A stretch of DNA of 16,467 nt. It comes from Spirochaetales bacterium. Its GTDB lineage: Bacteria; Spirochaetota; Spirochaetia; DSM-27196; SLST01. Location: contig SLST01000122.1 of assembly GCA_007130265.1 (NCBI GenBank), positions 1-16,467 of the forward strand. Direction: 5' to 3'. Below, piece by piece: positions 1-5,911 of the stretch. The notes under the pieces were generated by a model. The model did no database searches, was not told where the DNA came from, and saw only the letters and a program-made list of their open reading frames with translations. The position numbers were made by a program, and so were the translations under genes. Positions within the stretch are counted from its first letter, which is position 1. Each line of letters opens with the position of its first letter.

Positions 1-96
1 GAGCCCGCCCTCAACATTGTCGATCTGCTGGAGCTTGATCTTCAGGCTGTCGTCTTTCTCCTCGTCGAACCCTGCAACAATGTCGTTATTAGCCAT
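1..96 (-). CDS. N-terminal fragment of a probable STAS-domain (anti-sigma factor antagonist-like) protein
   Basis: The first 32 codons of a leftward gene run off the window without a stop. Translation begins MANNDIVAGFDEEKDD and continues through a KIKLQQIDN segment. An AGGAG Shine-Dalgarno lies about 6 bases before the ATG at 96, and a plausible promoter lies further upstream, so the start is well supported. From memory, this acidic lead-in followed by a short beta-strand resembles the start of small spirochaete STAS proteins, which regulate anti-sigma factors by reversible phosphorylation. The diagnostic STAS residues (the phosphorylated Ser/Thr loop) lie outside the window, so the family assignment is a recognition-based inference only. 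The coding nature of the fragment is more certain than its name. Confidence 0.5.
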   Translation of the reverse strand, partial: MANNDIVAGFDEEKDDSLKIKLQQIDNVEGGL

Positions 97-152
97 GGTT
101 CTCCTTCGGATCCCGCAACGCGGCGTGGTTTTTTACATATTTGTCCGATCAC

Positions 153-181
153 ATATTATGAGAGCGGCACGGCTTTGTCAA
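153..181 (-). promoter_or_regulatory. Sigma-70-type promoter for the leftward STAS-like gene
   Basis: On the minus strand a perfect TTGACA (176-181) is followed after 17 bases by TAATAT (153-158, 4 of 6 matches to TATAAT). The predicted transcription start near 146 gives a leader of about 50 bases before the ATG at 96. ACATATT occurs twice, at 135-141 and 151-157, 16 bases apart; this could be a binding-site repeat or chance in an AT-rich stretch. The promoter lies back to back with the rightward one at 196-225. Confidence 0.5.
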
Positions 182-195
182 ACTCCGCCACGAAG

Positions 196-225
196 TAGAC
201 CACCGAAGCCGTGACCTGCTATAAT
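196..225 (+). promoter_or_regulatory. Sigma-70-type promoter for the secreted-protein gene
   Basis: TAGACC (196-201, 4 of 6 matches to TTGACA), an 18-base spacer and a perfect TATAAT (220-225). The predicted start near 232 leaves a leader of about 15 bases containing the GAGGAGGAG ribosome site before the ATG at 247. The location argues against the in-frame start at 211, which lies upstream of the predicted transcription start. Confidence 0.5.
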
Positions 226-246
226 CGAGGCCGCGAGGAGGAGCCC

Positions 247-711
247 ATGCGCAAGCTCATGATGCTCGCAGTGCTCATGGCTGCGACTGCTGGGCTGTCG
301 GCGATCCCCGGTGATCTGGAGAGGGTCATTGACTTCGATGTCTCCATCAGAACTCTGTCCGAGTACGTCCAAGCCCAGGAATACGACCGCATAGATACCG
401 AACGCCACTTCATCCTCGAAGGCGTGGTGGCCTCCATCCAGGTCTTCGATCCTGAGCCGCAGTCATTCCAGGCGATCATCGAGATCGTCTCGAGCAACTG
501 GGTGGGAGTAGAGCGGATTGAGGTCCACCGCGTCTACGTACTCGTGGAGGGACCACAGTACGCGGAGCGCCTTCCCGAACGCCTCCCGACAGACCCGGAT
601 CCCCGCATCATCAGGACGAATCAACGGCTGCTCGTCGTTGGGCCATACATAGGCACCGCAACGCTCGAGGCAGCAGAGGTCCCGGTCGTCCTGGCGGCGG
701 CACTTCGATAG
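247..711 (+). CDS. Hypothetical small secreted (periplasmic) beta-rich protein
   Basis: This is a 154-residue protein I do not recognise. Residues 1-19 form a signal peptide: MRK, then a hydrophobic core, ending in LSA before IPGD. There is no lipobox cysteine, so a soluble periplasmic product is likely. The mature part begins with a helix (about 22-45), followed by alternating strands: FILEGVVASIQVF (56-68), a second pair around 75-101, and RLLVVGPYIGTATL (127-140). The order and the G-V-V turn resemble an OB-fold, but that is a weak structural guess. The start at 247 is chosen because GAGGAGGAG sits just upstream and it places the signal peptide at the terminus; an in-frame start at 211 would bury it. 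The gene is divergent from the STAS-like gene and convergent with the AAA+ regulator, with stops only a few bases apart. Confidence 0.8.
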   Translation: MRKLMMLAVLMAATAGLSAIPGDLERVIDFDVSIRTLSEYVQAQEYDRIDTERHFILEGVVASIQVFDPEPQSFQAIIEIVSSNWVGVERIEVHRVYVLVEGPQYAERLPERLPTDPDPRIIRTNQRLLVVGPYIGTATLEAAEVPVVLAAALR

Positions 712-726
712 AATCCCTATTCGAAG
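703..726. terminator. Candidate bidirectional hairpin spanning two convergent stop codons
   Basis: CTTCGATAG (703-711) can pair with CTATTCGAAG (717-726) across a 5-base loop, giving nine pairs with one bulged base. The left arm contains the stop of the secreted-protein gene (709-711) and the right arm the stop of the leftward AAA+ gene (717-719). The stem is only moderately GC-rich and neither side has a clear T-run, so intrinsic termination is uncertain. It may instead protect the 3' ends or be chance. Confidence 0.3.
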
Positions 727-1844
727 ACGAGCTCGCTTGCCCCTATGACCGGTCCTCGCGCGTGGACGAGCGCGCGCCATACGACGTTTCGCAACTCCCG
801 GACATTGCCCGGCCACTCGTACGACGCGAGACGCTCAAGAGCGTCCGTCGAGAACTCCTCAGCTCTGGTGTAGGCGCCGGCTTCGCTCAGGGCACGAACG
901 AAGTGATGAGCCAGACCAGGAATGTCCTCCCGACGCTGCCTGAGCGGCGGGATCGCGATCCTGAATACCGTTATGCGGTAGTAGAGGTCCTCCCTGAACA
1001 GGCCTGCTTCCATACGGCATCGCAGGTCGCTGTTGGTAGCCGCGACGAACCGGGCACTCGTTCGGCGGACCGCGGCACCGCCCACGCGGTAGTAGTCCCC
1101 CGTCTCGAGGATGCGAAGCAGCTTCACCTGGGCCGGTAGACTGAGTTCACCAATCTCGTCGAGGAAGATCGTGCCACCGTCGGCGAGCTCGAAAGCGCCC
1201 GGACGCCGTACGGCGTCGGTGTATGCGCCGCGCTCGGTCCCGAAAAGCTCCGACTCAACGAGCGTCTCCGGCAACGCTCCGCAGTTTCTCGCTTCGAACG
1301 GACCGGCTCCGGCGGCCGAGAGGCGGTGGAGGGCGCGGGCGACCAGCTCCTTGCCAACGCCGCTCTCACCGGTTATCACCACCGGCCCTCTATCTCCGGC
1401 TACCTGCTTGATCTCTTCGCGCAGGCGAACCATCGGCGGGCTCATCCCGATGATCTCGCCGAGGTGTTGGTTGGATTCGAAGGCAGGAACCTGCCGCCGC
1501 GCGAGCGCACGTGTCACGGCCAGCTGGAGATCGCGGATCTGGATTGGGTGCGCGACAACGTCGCACGCTCCGCGGTGGACCGCGTCGACAACTCGGCGAA
1601 GCTCAACGTGGTCGACCATGGCGACGACCGCTGCGCTTCTGCCCGCACGGCTCATGTCGGCGAGGAGATCCATGCCGTTACCACGGTCGACGTTGAGGAA
1701 GACGACGTCCGGACCCTTCTCACGGACGTAGTCGAGTGCCGTCACCGGCTGCTCCGCATACTCGACGCGGTGATGGGTTCCTATCAGCTGCTTGATGATG
1801 CGGTACGACGATGAATCATCGTTGACTACTACCATATTTGCCAT
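717..1844 (-). CDS. NtrC-family AAA+ response regulator with degenerate receiver and no DNA-binding domain
   Basis: 375 residues. Residues 1-115 are a receiver-like domain that keeps the acidic pair D9-D10 but has N51 at the phosphoacceptor position, V77 for the conserved Thr and H99 for the conserved Lys. Residues 128-360 are a sigma-54-activator AAA+ domain: Walker A GESGVGKE (159-166), sigma-54 contact loop GAYTDA (206-211, consensus GAFTGA), Walker B FLDE (227-230), sensor I N271, arginine-finger candidates R284 and R290, and sensor II GNVREL (346-351). The protein ends at 375, just after the AAA+ lid, with no Fis-type helix-turn-helix; family members usually run to about 450 residues. 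The ATG at 1844 has GGAG six bases upstream. By family it should act with RNA polymerase-sigma-54, but phosphorylation control looks lost and DNA tethering is absent, so it may work from solution or with a partner. Confidence 0.9.
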   Translation of the reverse strand: MANMVVVNDDSSSYRIIKQLIGTHHRVEYAEQPVTALDYVREKGPDVVFLNVDRGNGMDLLADMSRAGRSAAVVAMVDHVELRRVVDAVHRGACDVVAHPIQIRDLQLAVTRALARRQVPAFESNQHLGEIIGMSPPMVRLREEIKQVAGDRGPVVITGESGVGKELVARALHRLSAAGAGPFEARNCGALPETLVESELFGTERGAYTDAVRRPGAFELADGGTIFLDEIGELSLPAQVKLLRILETGDYYRVGGAAVRRTSARFVAATNSDLRCRMEAGLFREDLYYRITVFRIAIPPLRQRREDIPGLAHHFVRALSEAGAYTRAEEFSTDALERLASYEWPGNVRELRNVVWRALVHARGPVIGASELVFE

Positions 1845-1866
1845 CTAAAAACTCCAGAAATATATG
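1838..1866 (+). promoter_or_regulatory. Possible promoter for the fxsA gene
   Basis: TTGCCA (1838-1843), a 17-base spacer and TATATG (1861-1866, 4 of 6). TATATT at 1868-1873 is an alternative -10 with a poorer spacer. The leader to the ATG at 1949 would be about 75 bases. The element overlaps the start of the divergent AAA+ gene, so the assignment is tentative. Confidence 0.25.
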
Positions 1867-1877
1867 GTATATTCTGG
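1854..1877. repeat. Imperfect inverted repeat (candidate operator) between divergent genes
   Basis: CCAGAAATATA (1854-1864), TGG spacer, TATATTCTGG (1868-1877). The arms match over ten bases if one extra A in the left arm is bulged. It covers the -10 box and the predicted transcription start of the leftward AAA+ gene, and its left arm includes part of that gene's Shine-Dalgarno. The position is typical of a repressor operator. Which protein binds is unknown; the AAA+ product itself has no DNA-binding domain. Confidence 0.45.
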
Positions 1878-1893
1878 TGGAGGTTTCTGTCAA
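1866..1893 (-). promoter_or_regulatory. Sigma-70-type promoter for the AAA+ regulator gene
   Basis: Minus-strand perfect TTGACA (1888-1893), a 16-base spacer and TATACC (1866-1871, 4 of 6). The predicted start near 1859 gives a leader of about 15 bases with GGAG before the ATG at 1844. The -10 lies inside the inverted repeat 1854-1877. Confidence 0.5.
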
Positions 1894-1948
1894 GAGAAAT
1901 GGGAGAGAAAGTGCTGTTCGGGCCCCCGTCGTATGGGTAAGCTGCGAC

Positions 1949-2395
1949 ATGGCTGGTCATCCGGTACTGCACGGCATCATCGACCCGAACGTCGTGGCGC
2001 GAACGCTCGTCCAGGGGTTGCTTGCCTCATTGCTGTTGCTCGCGGACGGATACGTCCTGATCCTCGCCTCACGCCGACTGGGTGTCTATCTACTGCTCGC
2101 TATCGTGGCGTCGACAGGCCTCGTGGCAATCGCCGTGGTGATGGTTTCCTACCGTGCCCAGCTGCGGTCCATGCGACGGTCGGTGGCGGCCGGTGCGTAC
2201 CCGACAAAGGAGTTCAGGCGCCTGATTCCGCTCCTCACCGCTGCGGTTCTGCTGGTTGTGCCGGGATTCGTCACCGACGCCCTGGGAGTGCTCCTGCTCA
2301 TGAGGCCGGTGGGATGGCTCCTCGGTGCGGCACTCGAGCGTATACGCCGACCGTACTTCCGCGAGCTCTACGAGTATCTGAGACTGCAGGACTAA
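1949..2395 (+). CDS. fxsA: FxsA family membrane protein
   Basis: 148 residues with about three membrane segments (roughly 22-41, 45-66 and 93-125). The family signature is clear near the end: LVVPGFVTDALGVLLL (102-117), matching the FxsA consensus of a PGF-x-TD-x-xG-x-LLL loop followed by a P-V pair. FxsA is a conserved inner-membrane protein. Its overproduction in E. coli relieves exclusion of phage T7 by the F plasmid, but its normal role is unknown. I chose the ATG at 1949, which puts the first helix about 20 residues in; the frame stays open upstream to a TTG at 1838, but that extension is polar, unlike the family, and overlaps the regulatory region. No strong Shine-Dalgarno precedes 1949, so the start is uncertain. 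Only 9 bases separate its stop from the convergent glycosyltransferase gene. Confidence 0.8.
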   Translation: MAGHPVLHGIIDPNVVARTLVQGLLASLLLLADGYVLILASRRLGVYLLLAIVASTGLVAIAVVMVSYRAQLRSMRRSVAAGAYPTKEFRRLIPLLTAAVLLVVPGFVTDALGVLLLMRPVGWLLGAALERIRRPYFRELYEYLRLQD

Positions 2396-2404
2396 GCCGT
2401 CGCA

Positions 2405-3163
2405 TCAGAGGCGGAACAGCTTGAAGACGCCGAGAGTCAGCAGAAACCACAGATAAACGAGGAACCGCAGGATGCGCCACGGCCTGCGTAGCAGGTCCGG
2501 AACGAAATCGAGCCCCCGTTGGAAGGCCTTCCGGGACCCTCTTCGGCGACGATCGGCAAAGACGTCAAAGACGTCGGGAGCCACGAGGAAGATTCCAGGA
2601 CAGAGTGAGCCACGATGCCGCGAAACCCATCGCTCACCACCCGGGACACCGGGCCCTATCAGCACGAAGTCGGGGGCGGCTTTCCGGATCGCGGTGATAA
2701 TATCGGCCTCGAGCTGCTTACCGTAGTAGCCGCTGTAGCGACCGACGAAACGAACCCCGGGAAATGTCCGTCGCAGGTTCTGTTCGACAACTCGAATGGT
2801 GCGCGGCGTGCCGCCAAGAACGTACAACGAGTGCGAGCGCTCTTCGAGCGCCCCGAGCATGCGAATAACAAGGTCGAAGGGCATGTAACGAGCCGGCCGA
2901 GTTCCGCGGAGCAGCTTCGCGGCGAACACGAGGCTACGTGACACCGGGATGACCAGGTCGGCCTCCCGCAGAAAGGCACGGTAGGAACGGCGTGCCCGTG
3001 CGCGCATGTAATCCCACCAACGCAGCAGCACGATCTGCGTCGTCTTGTCGGCTGCCACGAGCTGCTCGACCGCGGGAGCAATCTGCTCCTCCTCCAGCGC
3101 GTCGATCCCGATCCTCATGACATCGAGTCGCCTCGCTACCTGTGCTCGCCTCTCGGTTGCCAA
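2405..3163 (-). CDS. WecG/TagA/CpsF-family (GT26-type) glycosyltransferase, atypical active site
   Basis: 252 residues. Family features: the opening RLDVMRIGIDALEEEQI (12-28); SLYVLGGTPRTIRVVEQNL (112-130) followed by the FPGVRFVGRYSGYY segment; PDFVLIGPGVPGGERWV (164-180), corresponding to the usual G-x-PKQE-x-W region; and DVFDVFADRRRR (197-208) with a basic C-terminus. Characterised members add N-acetylmannosamine-type sugars to undecaprenyl-linked intermediates at the membrane. Here the segment that normally reads PDG, holding the catalytic Asp, is PVS (73-75), and KQ of PKQE is GG, so the chemistry or substrate may differ. Residues 232-250 form a hydrophobic tail that could anchor the protein. 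The TTG start at 3163 has GGAG eight bases upstream and keeps the first conserved strand; the ATG at 3118 would cut into it. It overlaps the end of rsmE by 28 bases, so it is probably co-transcribed and coupled. Confidence 0.8.
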   Translation of the reverse strand: MATERRAQVARRLDVMRIGIDALEEEQIAPAVEQLVAADKTTQIVLLRWWDYMRARARRSYRAFLREADLVIPVSRSLVFAAKLLRGTRPARYMPFDLVIRMLGALEERSHSLYVLGGTPRTIRVVEQNLRRTFPGVRFVGRYSGYYGKQLEADIITAIRKAAPDFVLIGPGVPGGERWVSRHRGSLCPGIFLVAPDVFDVFADRRRRGSRKAFQRGLDFVPDLLRRPWRILRFLVYLWFLLTLGVFKLFRL

Positions 3164-3918
3164 TGGTCACGCTCCAACACCAGAATTCGCACGGCAGCCG
3201 CCGCAAAGAGGGCTGCACTCTCCGATCGAAGCACCTGCGGTCCGAGCCACAGCGGACGGAACCCCTTCCCGAAGAGACCGATCAGCTCGGCGTCGGTGAA
3301 GCCACCCTCCGGCCCCACCACAAGGTCAATATCATCGGGAACCTCGCCAAGATATCCGTGCAGCGTCGACTGTGCAAGTGGGTAATCACCCGGCAGGTCG
3401 AGCGGACACCGTTCGGCATGGAGCACGAGCGCAAGCGCCCCGTCGGTCGGCCGGATCTCGGCAAGCTCCTGAGGCGGCTCTACTCCCACCGGCCGATTCG
3501 CCCCGCTCTGCTGCACCGCTTCCCGCGCTACGCGCCGCCAGCGGTCCACCCGCGTCCCTTCGCGATCGGGTCGCGAGACAGTCCGCTCGGTGAAAACCGG
3601 ACAGATGCGGTCGATCCCGAACTGCACGAGCTGCCGAACGAGGTCGTCAAACCTGCTCCCCTTAGGGATCGCCTGATAAAGCGTCAGTCGTGGGAAGACG
3701 AGCGCGCCGGCCTTCGCCCCGGCTTCGACCAGGGCAACAAGCTTCGATCCGTCGTTCTCGAGAAGCTGGAGATCCCAACGGGAGCCTTCGGCATCAAGAG
3801 CCGGGACCGTGTCGCCGGCACGGAGGCGCAGGACGACAGAGAGGTAATGATAGTCGCTACCGGTGAGGTCAAGACGCTGCCCCGGGCGAAGAGCCCGGGG
3901 AACGAGGAGCTGTCGCAT
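3136..3918 (-). CDS. rsmE: 16S rRNA (uracil(1498)-N(3))-methyltransferase RsmE
   Basis: 260 residues, close to the usual family length of about 240-250. RsmE is a SPOUT-superfamily enzyme that methylates U1498 of 16S rRNA in the assembled 30S subunit using S-adenosylmethionine. The N-terminal PUA-like part starts MRQLLVP and contains SDYHYLSVVLRLRAGD (21-36). The SPOUT part has KGSRFDDLVRQLVQFGID (86-103), GPEGGFT (202-208) and LGPQVLRSESA (225-235), which build the trefoil-knot cofactor site. The start at 3918 is set by the family N-terminus and by its overlap with the ctpA stop (TGATG), implying translational coupling; the frame is open further upstream but that part is ctpA coding sequence. 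A strong GC hairpin lies within its first codons. Confidence 0.95.
   Translation of the reverse strand: MRQLLVPRALRPGQRLDLTGSDYHYLSVVLRLRAGDTVPALDAEGSRWDLQLLENDGSKLVALVEAGAKAGALVFPRLTLYQAIPKGSRFDDLVRQLVQFGIDRICPVFTERTVSRPDREGTRVDRWRRVAREAVQQSGANRPVGVEPPQELAEIRPTDGALALVLHAERCPLDLPGDYPLAQSTLHGYLGEVPDDIDLVVGPEGGFTDAELIGLFGKGFRPLWLGPQVLRSESAALFAAAAVRILVLERDHWQPRGEHR
3880..3900. other. Perfect 8-bp GC hairpin inside the start of rsmE
   Basis: CCCCGGGC (3880-3887) and GCCCGGGG (3893-3900) are exact reverse complements with a 5-base loop. In the leftward mRNA the hairpin spans about bases 19-39 of rsmE, just after the ctpA stop. There is no T-run, so it is not a classical terminator; it could modulate rsmE translation or mRNA stability, or simply reflect codons for Pro, Arg and Gly. 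Confidence 0.4.
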
Positions 3919-5375
3919 CAGCGTCGAGAGACTTCGCCGCTCTGCAACAGCCGCACTGCCTCCTGGAGTACCACGTCGAACTCCAGATCGTAGTCGACCT
4001 GGATGTTGCTGTGCCGGTTGATCTCGTCGCGGACCATCTGTCTGATCCACCGATCCGGAATGTCGTACCCGTCTTCCTGAAGCGCTGCGACGAACTCGTC
4101 AATACGAGACTCACTCGGACTCGGATTCTCTCGAACGAACTCCGGCACACGCTCGGCGGTTCGCAGGCGTGCGTAGTGCTCCTCCTGGTCGTCGGTCAGC
4201 TGCGGAGGGCGGACAACCGAGTCAGGTTCAACTCCAACCCGGTCAATGTACTTCCCGCTCGGCAGGTAGTAGCGGGACATGGTCAGACGAAACCCGCCGC
4301 CGGCGATCCGACGGATCTGCTGGACCGACCCCTTACCGAATGTCGTCTCGCCGACCAGGTAGGCCCGGCTGCGGTCCTGCAGCGCTCCGGCGAAAATCTC
4401 CGCTGCGGAGGCCGACCCGCCGTCGATGAGCACCACGATCGGCACATCCTCTTGTACGGCGCGCCCGCTCGTCGCGGTGAACCGCTGGTTCTCCTGCGGA
4501 ATTCGACCGGCGGTGCCGACGATGGTGCCGCCGGTGAAGAAGAGGTCGGCCGCGTCTATCACTGCGTCGAGCAGACCACCGGGATTTGACCGCAGGTCCA
4601 TGATCATCCCGCGGTAGTCGTTCTCGCCGAAGTAGGCGATCGCGTCTTCAATCCGCGCCGCCGTTCGGGGGGTGAACTGAATCACGCGGAGGAATCCGAT
4701 ATCATCGGGCATCATCGCGAACTTGACCGTCGGCACTTCAATGACGGCGCGCTCGAGGGTAATGGGAAACTCCGCGCGCGCGCCGCGCCGGACGCGAATC
4801 GTGACGAGCGTGCCCGGGGCGCCGCGCAGACGGTCGACTGCCTCGTCTATGGAGAGTCCCTCGGTGCTCTCGAACTCGTCATCGACCTCGTCACGCAGAG
4901 CCACAATGAGGTCTCCGGCACGGACGCCGGCGCGGAAGGCAGGAGTGTCCTCGATCGGTGACACAACCTCCACGAAACCGGAGCGTTCATCGCCATCTGC
5001 GGCACGCTGCTTCGATATGTACATCCCCACGCCGCCGAACTCTCCCGTGGTCGTGTCCGTAAGGCCCCGCATCTGATCGGCGGAGAGGTAGGCGGAGTAA
5101 GGGTCGTCGAGGATCTCGAACATGCCCCGCAGAGCGCCTTCGAGAAGGACGTCCGGATCCACTTCATCGACGTAGTTCCGCTCGATGAAGCGGAAAACGC
5201 TCTCGAGAACGTCGAGCGCGCGCTCACTATTCGAACGTTGCTCGGCGAGCAGCGTGGGTGTGACGGTAATCGCCAGCACAATCGCGAGCAGAACGGCGGT
5301 AAGAGTCCCCCAGATCGCCCGCTCGCGTCGCTTGAGCCGGGCGGAATCCTGGTGTTTTTCGGTGTTCGTTTCCAT
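3918..5375 (-). CDS. S41-family C-terminal processing peptidase (CtpA/Prc type)
   Basis: 485 residues. A short basic cytoplasmic start leads into one membrane helix (about 20-43), so the catalytic part is periplasmic and anchored. A helical region with YVDEVDPDVLLEGALRGM (about 68-85) and DPYSAYL is typical of CtpA. The PDZ domain lies at about 112-205 (GEFGGVGMYI onward). The S41 core contains LRSNPGG (261-267), GGSASAAE with nucleophile S323, and FGKGSVQ with K348; the 25-residue Ser-Lys spacing matches the family dyad. Such enzymes trim the C-termini of exported proteins and often tune murein hydrolases or lipoproteins. Two adjacent ATGs lie at 5378 and 5375; 5375 has the better spacing (7 bases) from AGG. 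The frame is open upstream to 5444, but that part lies in the promoter region. First gene of the ctpA-rsmE-wecG-like operon. Confidence 0.93.
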   Translation of the reverse strand: METNTEKHQDSARLKRRERAIWGTLTAVLLAIVLAITVTPTLLAEQRSNSERALDVLESVFRFIERNYVDEVDPDVLLEGALRGMFEILDDPYSAYLSADQMRGLTDTTTGEFGGVGMYISKQRAADGDERSGFVEVVSPIEDTPAFRAGVRAGDLIVALRDEVDDEFESTEGLSIDEAVDRLRGAPGTLVTIRVRRGARAEFPITLERAVIEVPTVKFAMMPDDIGFLRVIQFTPRTAARIEDAIAYFGENDYRGMIMDLRSNPGGLLDAVIDAADLFFTGGTIVGTAGRIPQENQRFTATSGRAVQEDVPIVVLIDGGSASAAEIFAGALQDRSRAYLVGETTFGKGSVQQIRRIAGGGFRLTMSRYYLPSGKYIDRVGVEPDSVVRPPQLTDDQEEHYARLRTAERVPEFVRENPSPSESRIDEFVAALQEDGYDIPDRWIRQMVRDEINRHSNIQVDYDLEFDVVLQEAVRLLQSGEVSRR

Positions 5376-5387
5376 CATTTCACCTAG

Positions 5388-5393
5388 AGTATA
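5388..5393 (-). promoter_or_regulatory. Possible -10 element for the ctpA operon
   Basis: Minus-strand TATACT (5 of 6) lies within the 8-base palindrome AGTATACT (5388-5395), so the same box reads on both strands. No good -35 is seen at 16-18 bases. The predicted start near 5381 would leave only about 6 bases before the ATG at 5375, cutting into the AGGTG ribosome site, so the real promoter may be elsewhere. Confidence 0.25.
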
Positions 5394-5416
5394 CTTCCAT
5401 CCGACGGCGGATTCTA

Positions 5417-5445
5417 TTGACCGCAGGGAGGCAGCCCCGTACACT
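5417..5445 (+). promoter_or_regulatory. Sigma-70-type promoter for the minD-like/fapA/lgt operon
   Basis: TTGACC (5417-5422, 5 of 6), a 17-base spacer and TACACT (5440-5445, 4 of 6). The predicted start at about 5452-5453 coincides with the ATG at 5453, which has no Shine-Dalgarno, suggesting a leaderless transcript. It also argues against a TTG start at 5417, which would lie inside the -35 box. Confidence 0.45.
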
Positions 5446-5452
5446 CCGCCGC

Positions 5453-5911
5453 ATGGGCGGTCATCGATTTGCCATGCTGGGAGGAGGCGTCTGGAACCTC
5501 TTCCGATTCGTTGTCGTCGCCCTGCTCGTATCCCGACTCGTCACCGATGATCCCCTTTTTCATGCTGCACTGCTCTGGATCGCCGCCCCCTCACTACTGA
5601 TGATCGCACTTTTCGTCGGGTGCACGCTGGTCTCGGGTGCGGAACGGTACTACCTGCCGCTGATGCGGATCGGCATGCTGCTCGCGGCGGTAACGGACAC
5701 CATCGTGGTGCTCACAGGCAGCTACCTTCCCACCGCGGAACGGGCGGGCCCCTCCTCCGACCCGCTTTCGAGGGCGGTATTCGTCATCGCCTACGGGATA
5801 CTCGCCGTTGACTTGCTCATCCTCGCGGCCCTGATATCATATCGGGCTATGGACGCAGACCGCACCGCCGGCCGGGACACGGAGCCGTCGGCGCCCGAGG
5901 AGGAGAGGTAG
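5453..5911 (+). CDS. Hypothetical small four-helix membrane protein
   Basis: 152 residues, family not recognised. Four hydrophobic segments are visible at about 13-30, 39-59, 69-88 and 108-130, followed by a short hydrophilic tail rich in Asp, Glu and Arg (about 134-152). The even helix count and positive residues near the N-terminus suggest both ends face the cytoplasm. The start is uncertain: the ATG at 5453 fits the predicted transcription start, while the ATG at 5474 is an alternative; neither has a Shine-Dalgarno. The stop overlaps the GTG of the MinD-like gene by one base (TAGTG), so translation is probably coupled. Being first in an operon with a MinD-type ATPase, it could be its membrane partner, but that is inferred from position only. 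Confidence 0.7.
   Translation: MGGHRFAMLGGGVWNLFRFVVVALLVSRLVTDDPLFHAALLWIAAPSLLMIALFVGCTLVSGAERYYLPLMRIGMLLAAVTDTIVVLTGSYLPTAERAGPSSDPLSRAVFVIAYGILAVDLLILAALISYRAMDADRTAGRDTEPSAPEEER

Noticed and set aside
1845..1948. Sigma-54 (-24/-12) promoter near the AAA+ regulator
   Set aside because: I saw no TGGCAC-N5-TTGCA-like element in this or the other intergenic gaps, so no sigma-54 target is identified here.
3100..3118. ATG at 3118 as the start of the WecG/TagA-like gene
   Set aside because: It would remove the RLDVM half of the first conserved strand, and the TTG at 3163 has GGAG at good spacing. It remains possible.
3919..4050. 44-residue N-terminal extension of RsmE
   Set aside because: The region is ctpA coding sequence on the same strand; the RsmE family begins at MRQLLVP and the TGATG overlap fits coupled translation.
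5379..5444. Upstream extension of the S41 protease to 5444
   Set aside because: It covers promoter-like sequence and a divergent promoter, and a ribosome site sits directly before the ATG pair at 5378/5375.
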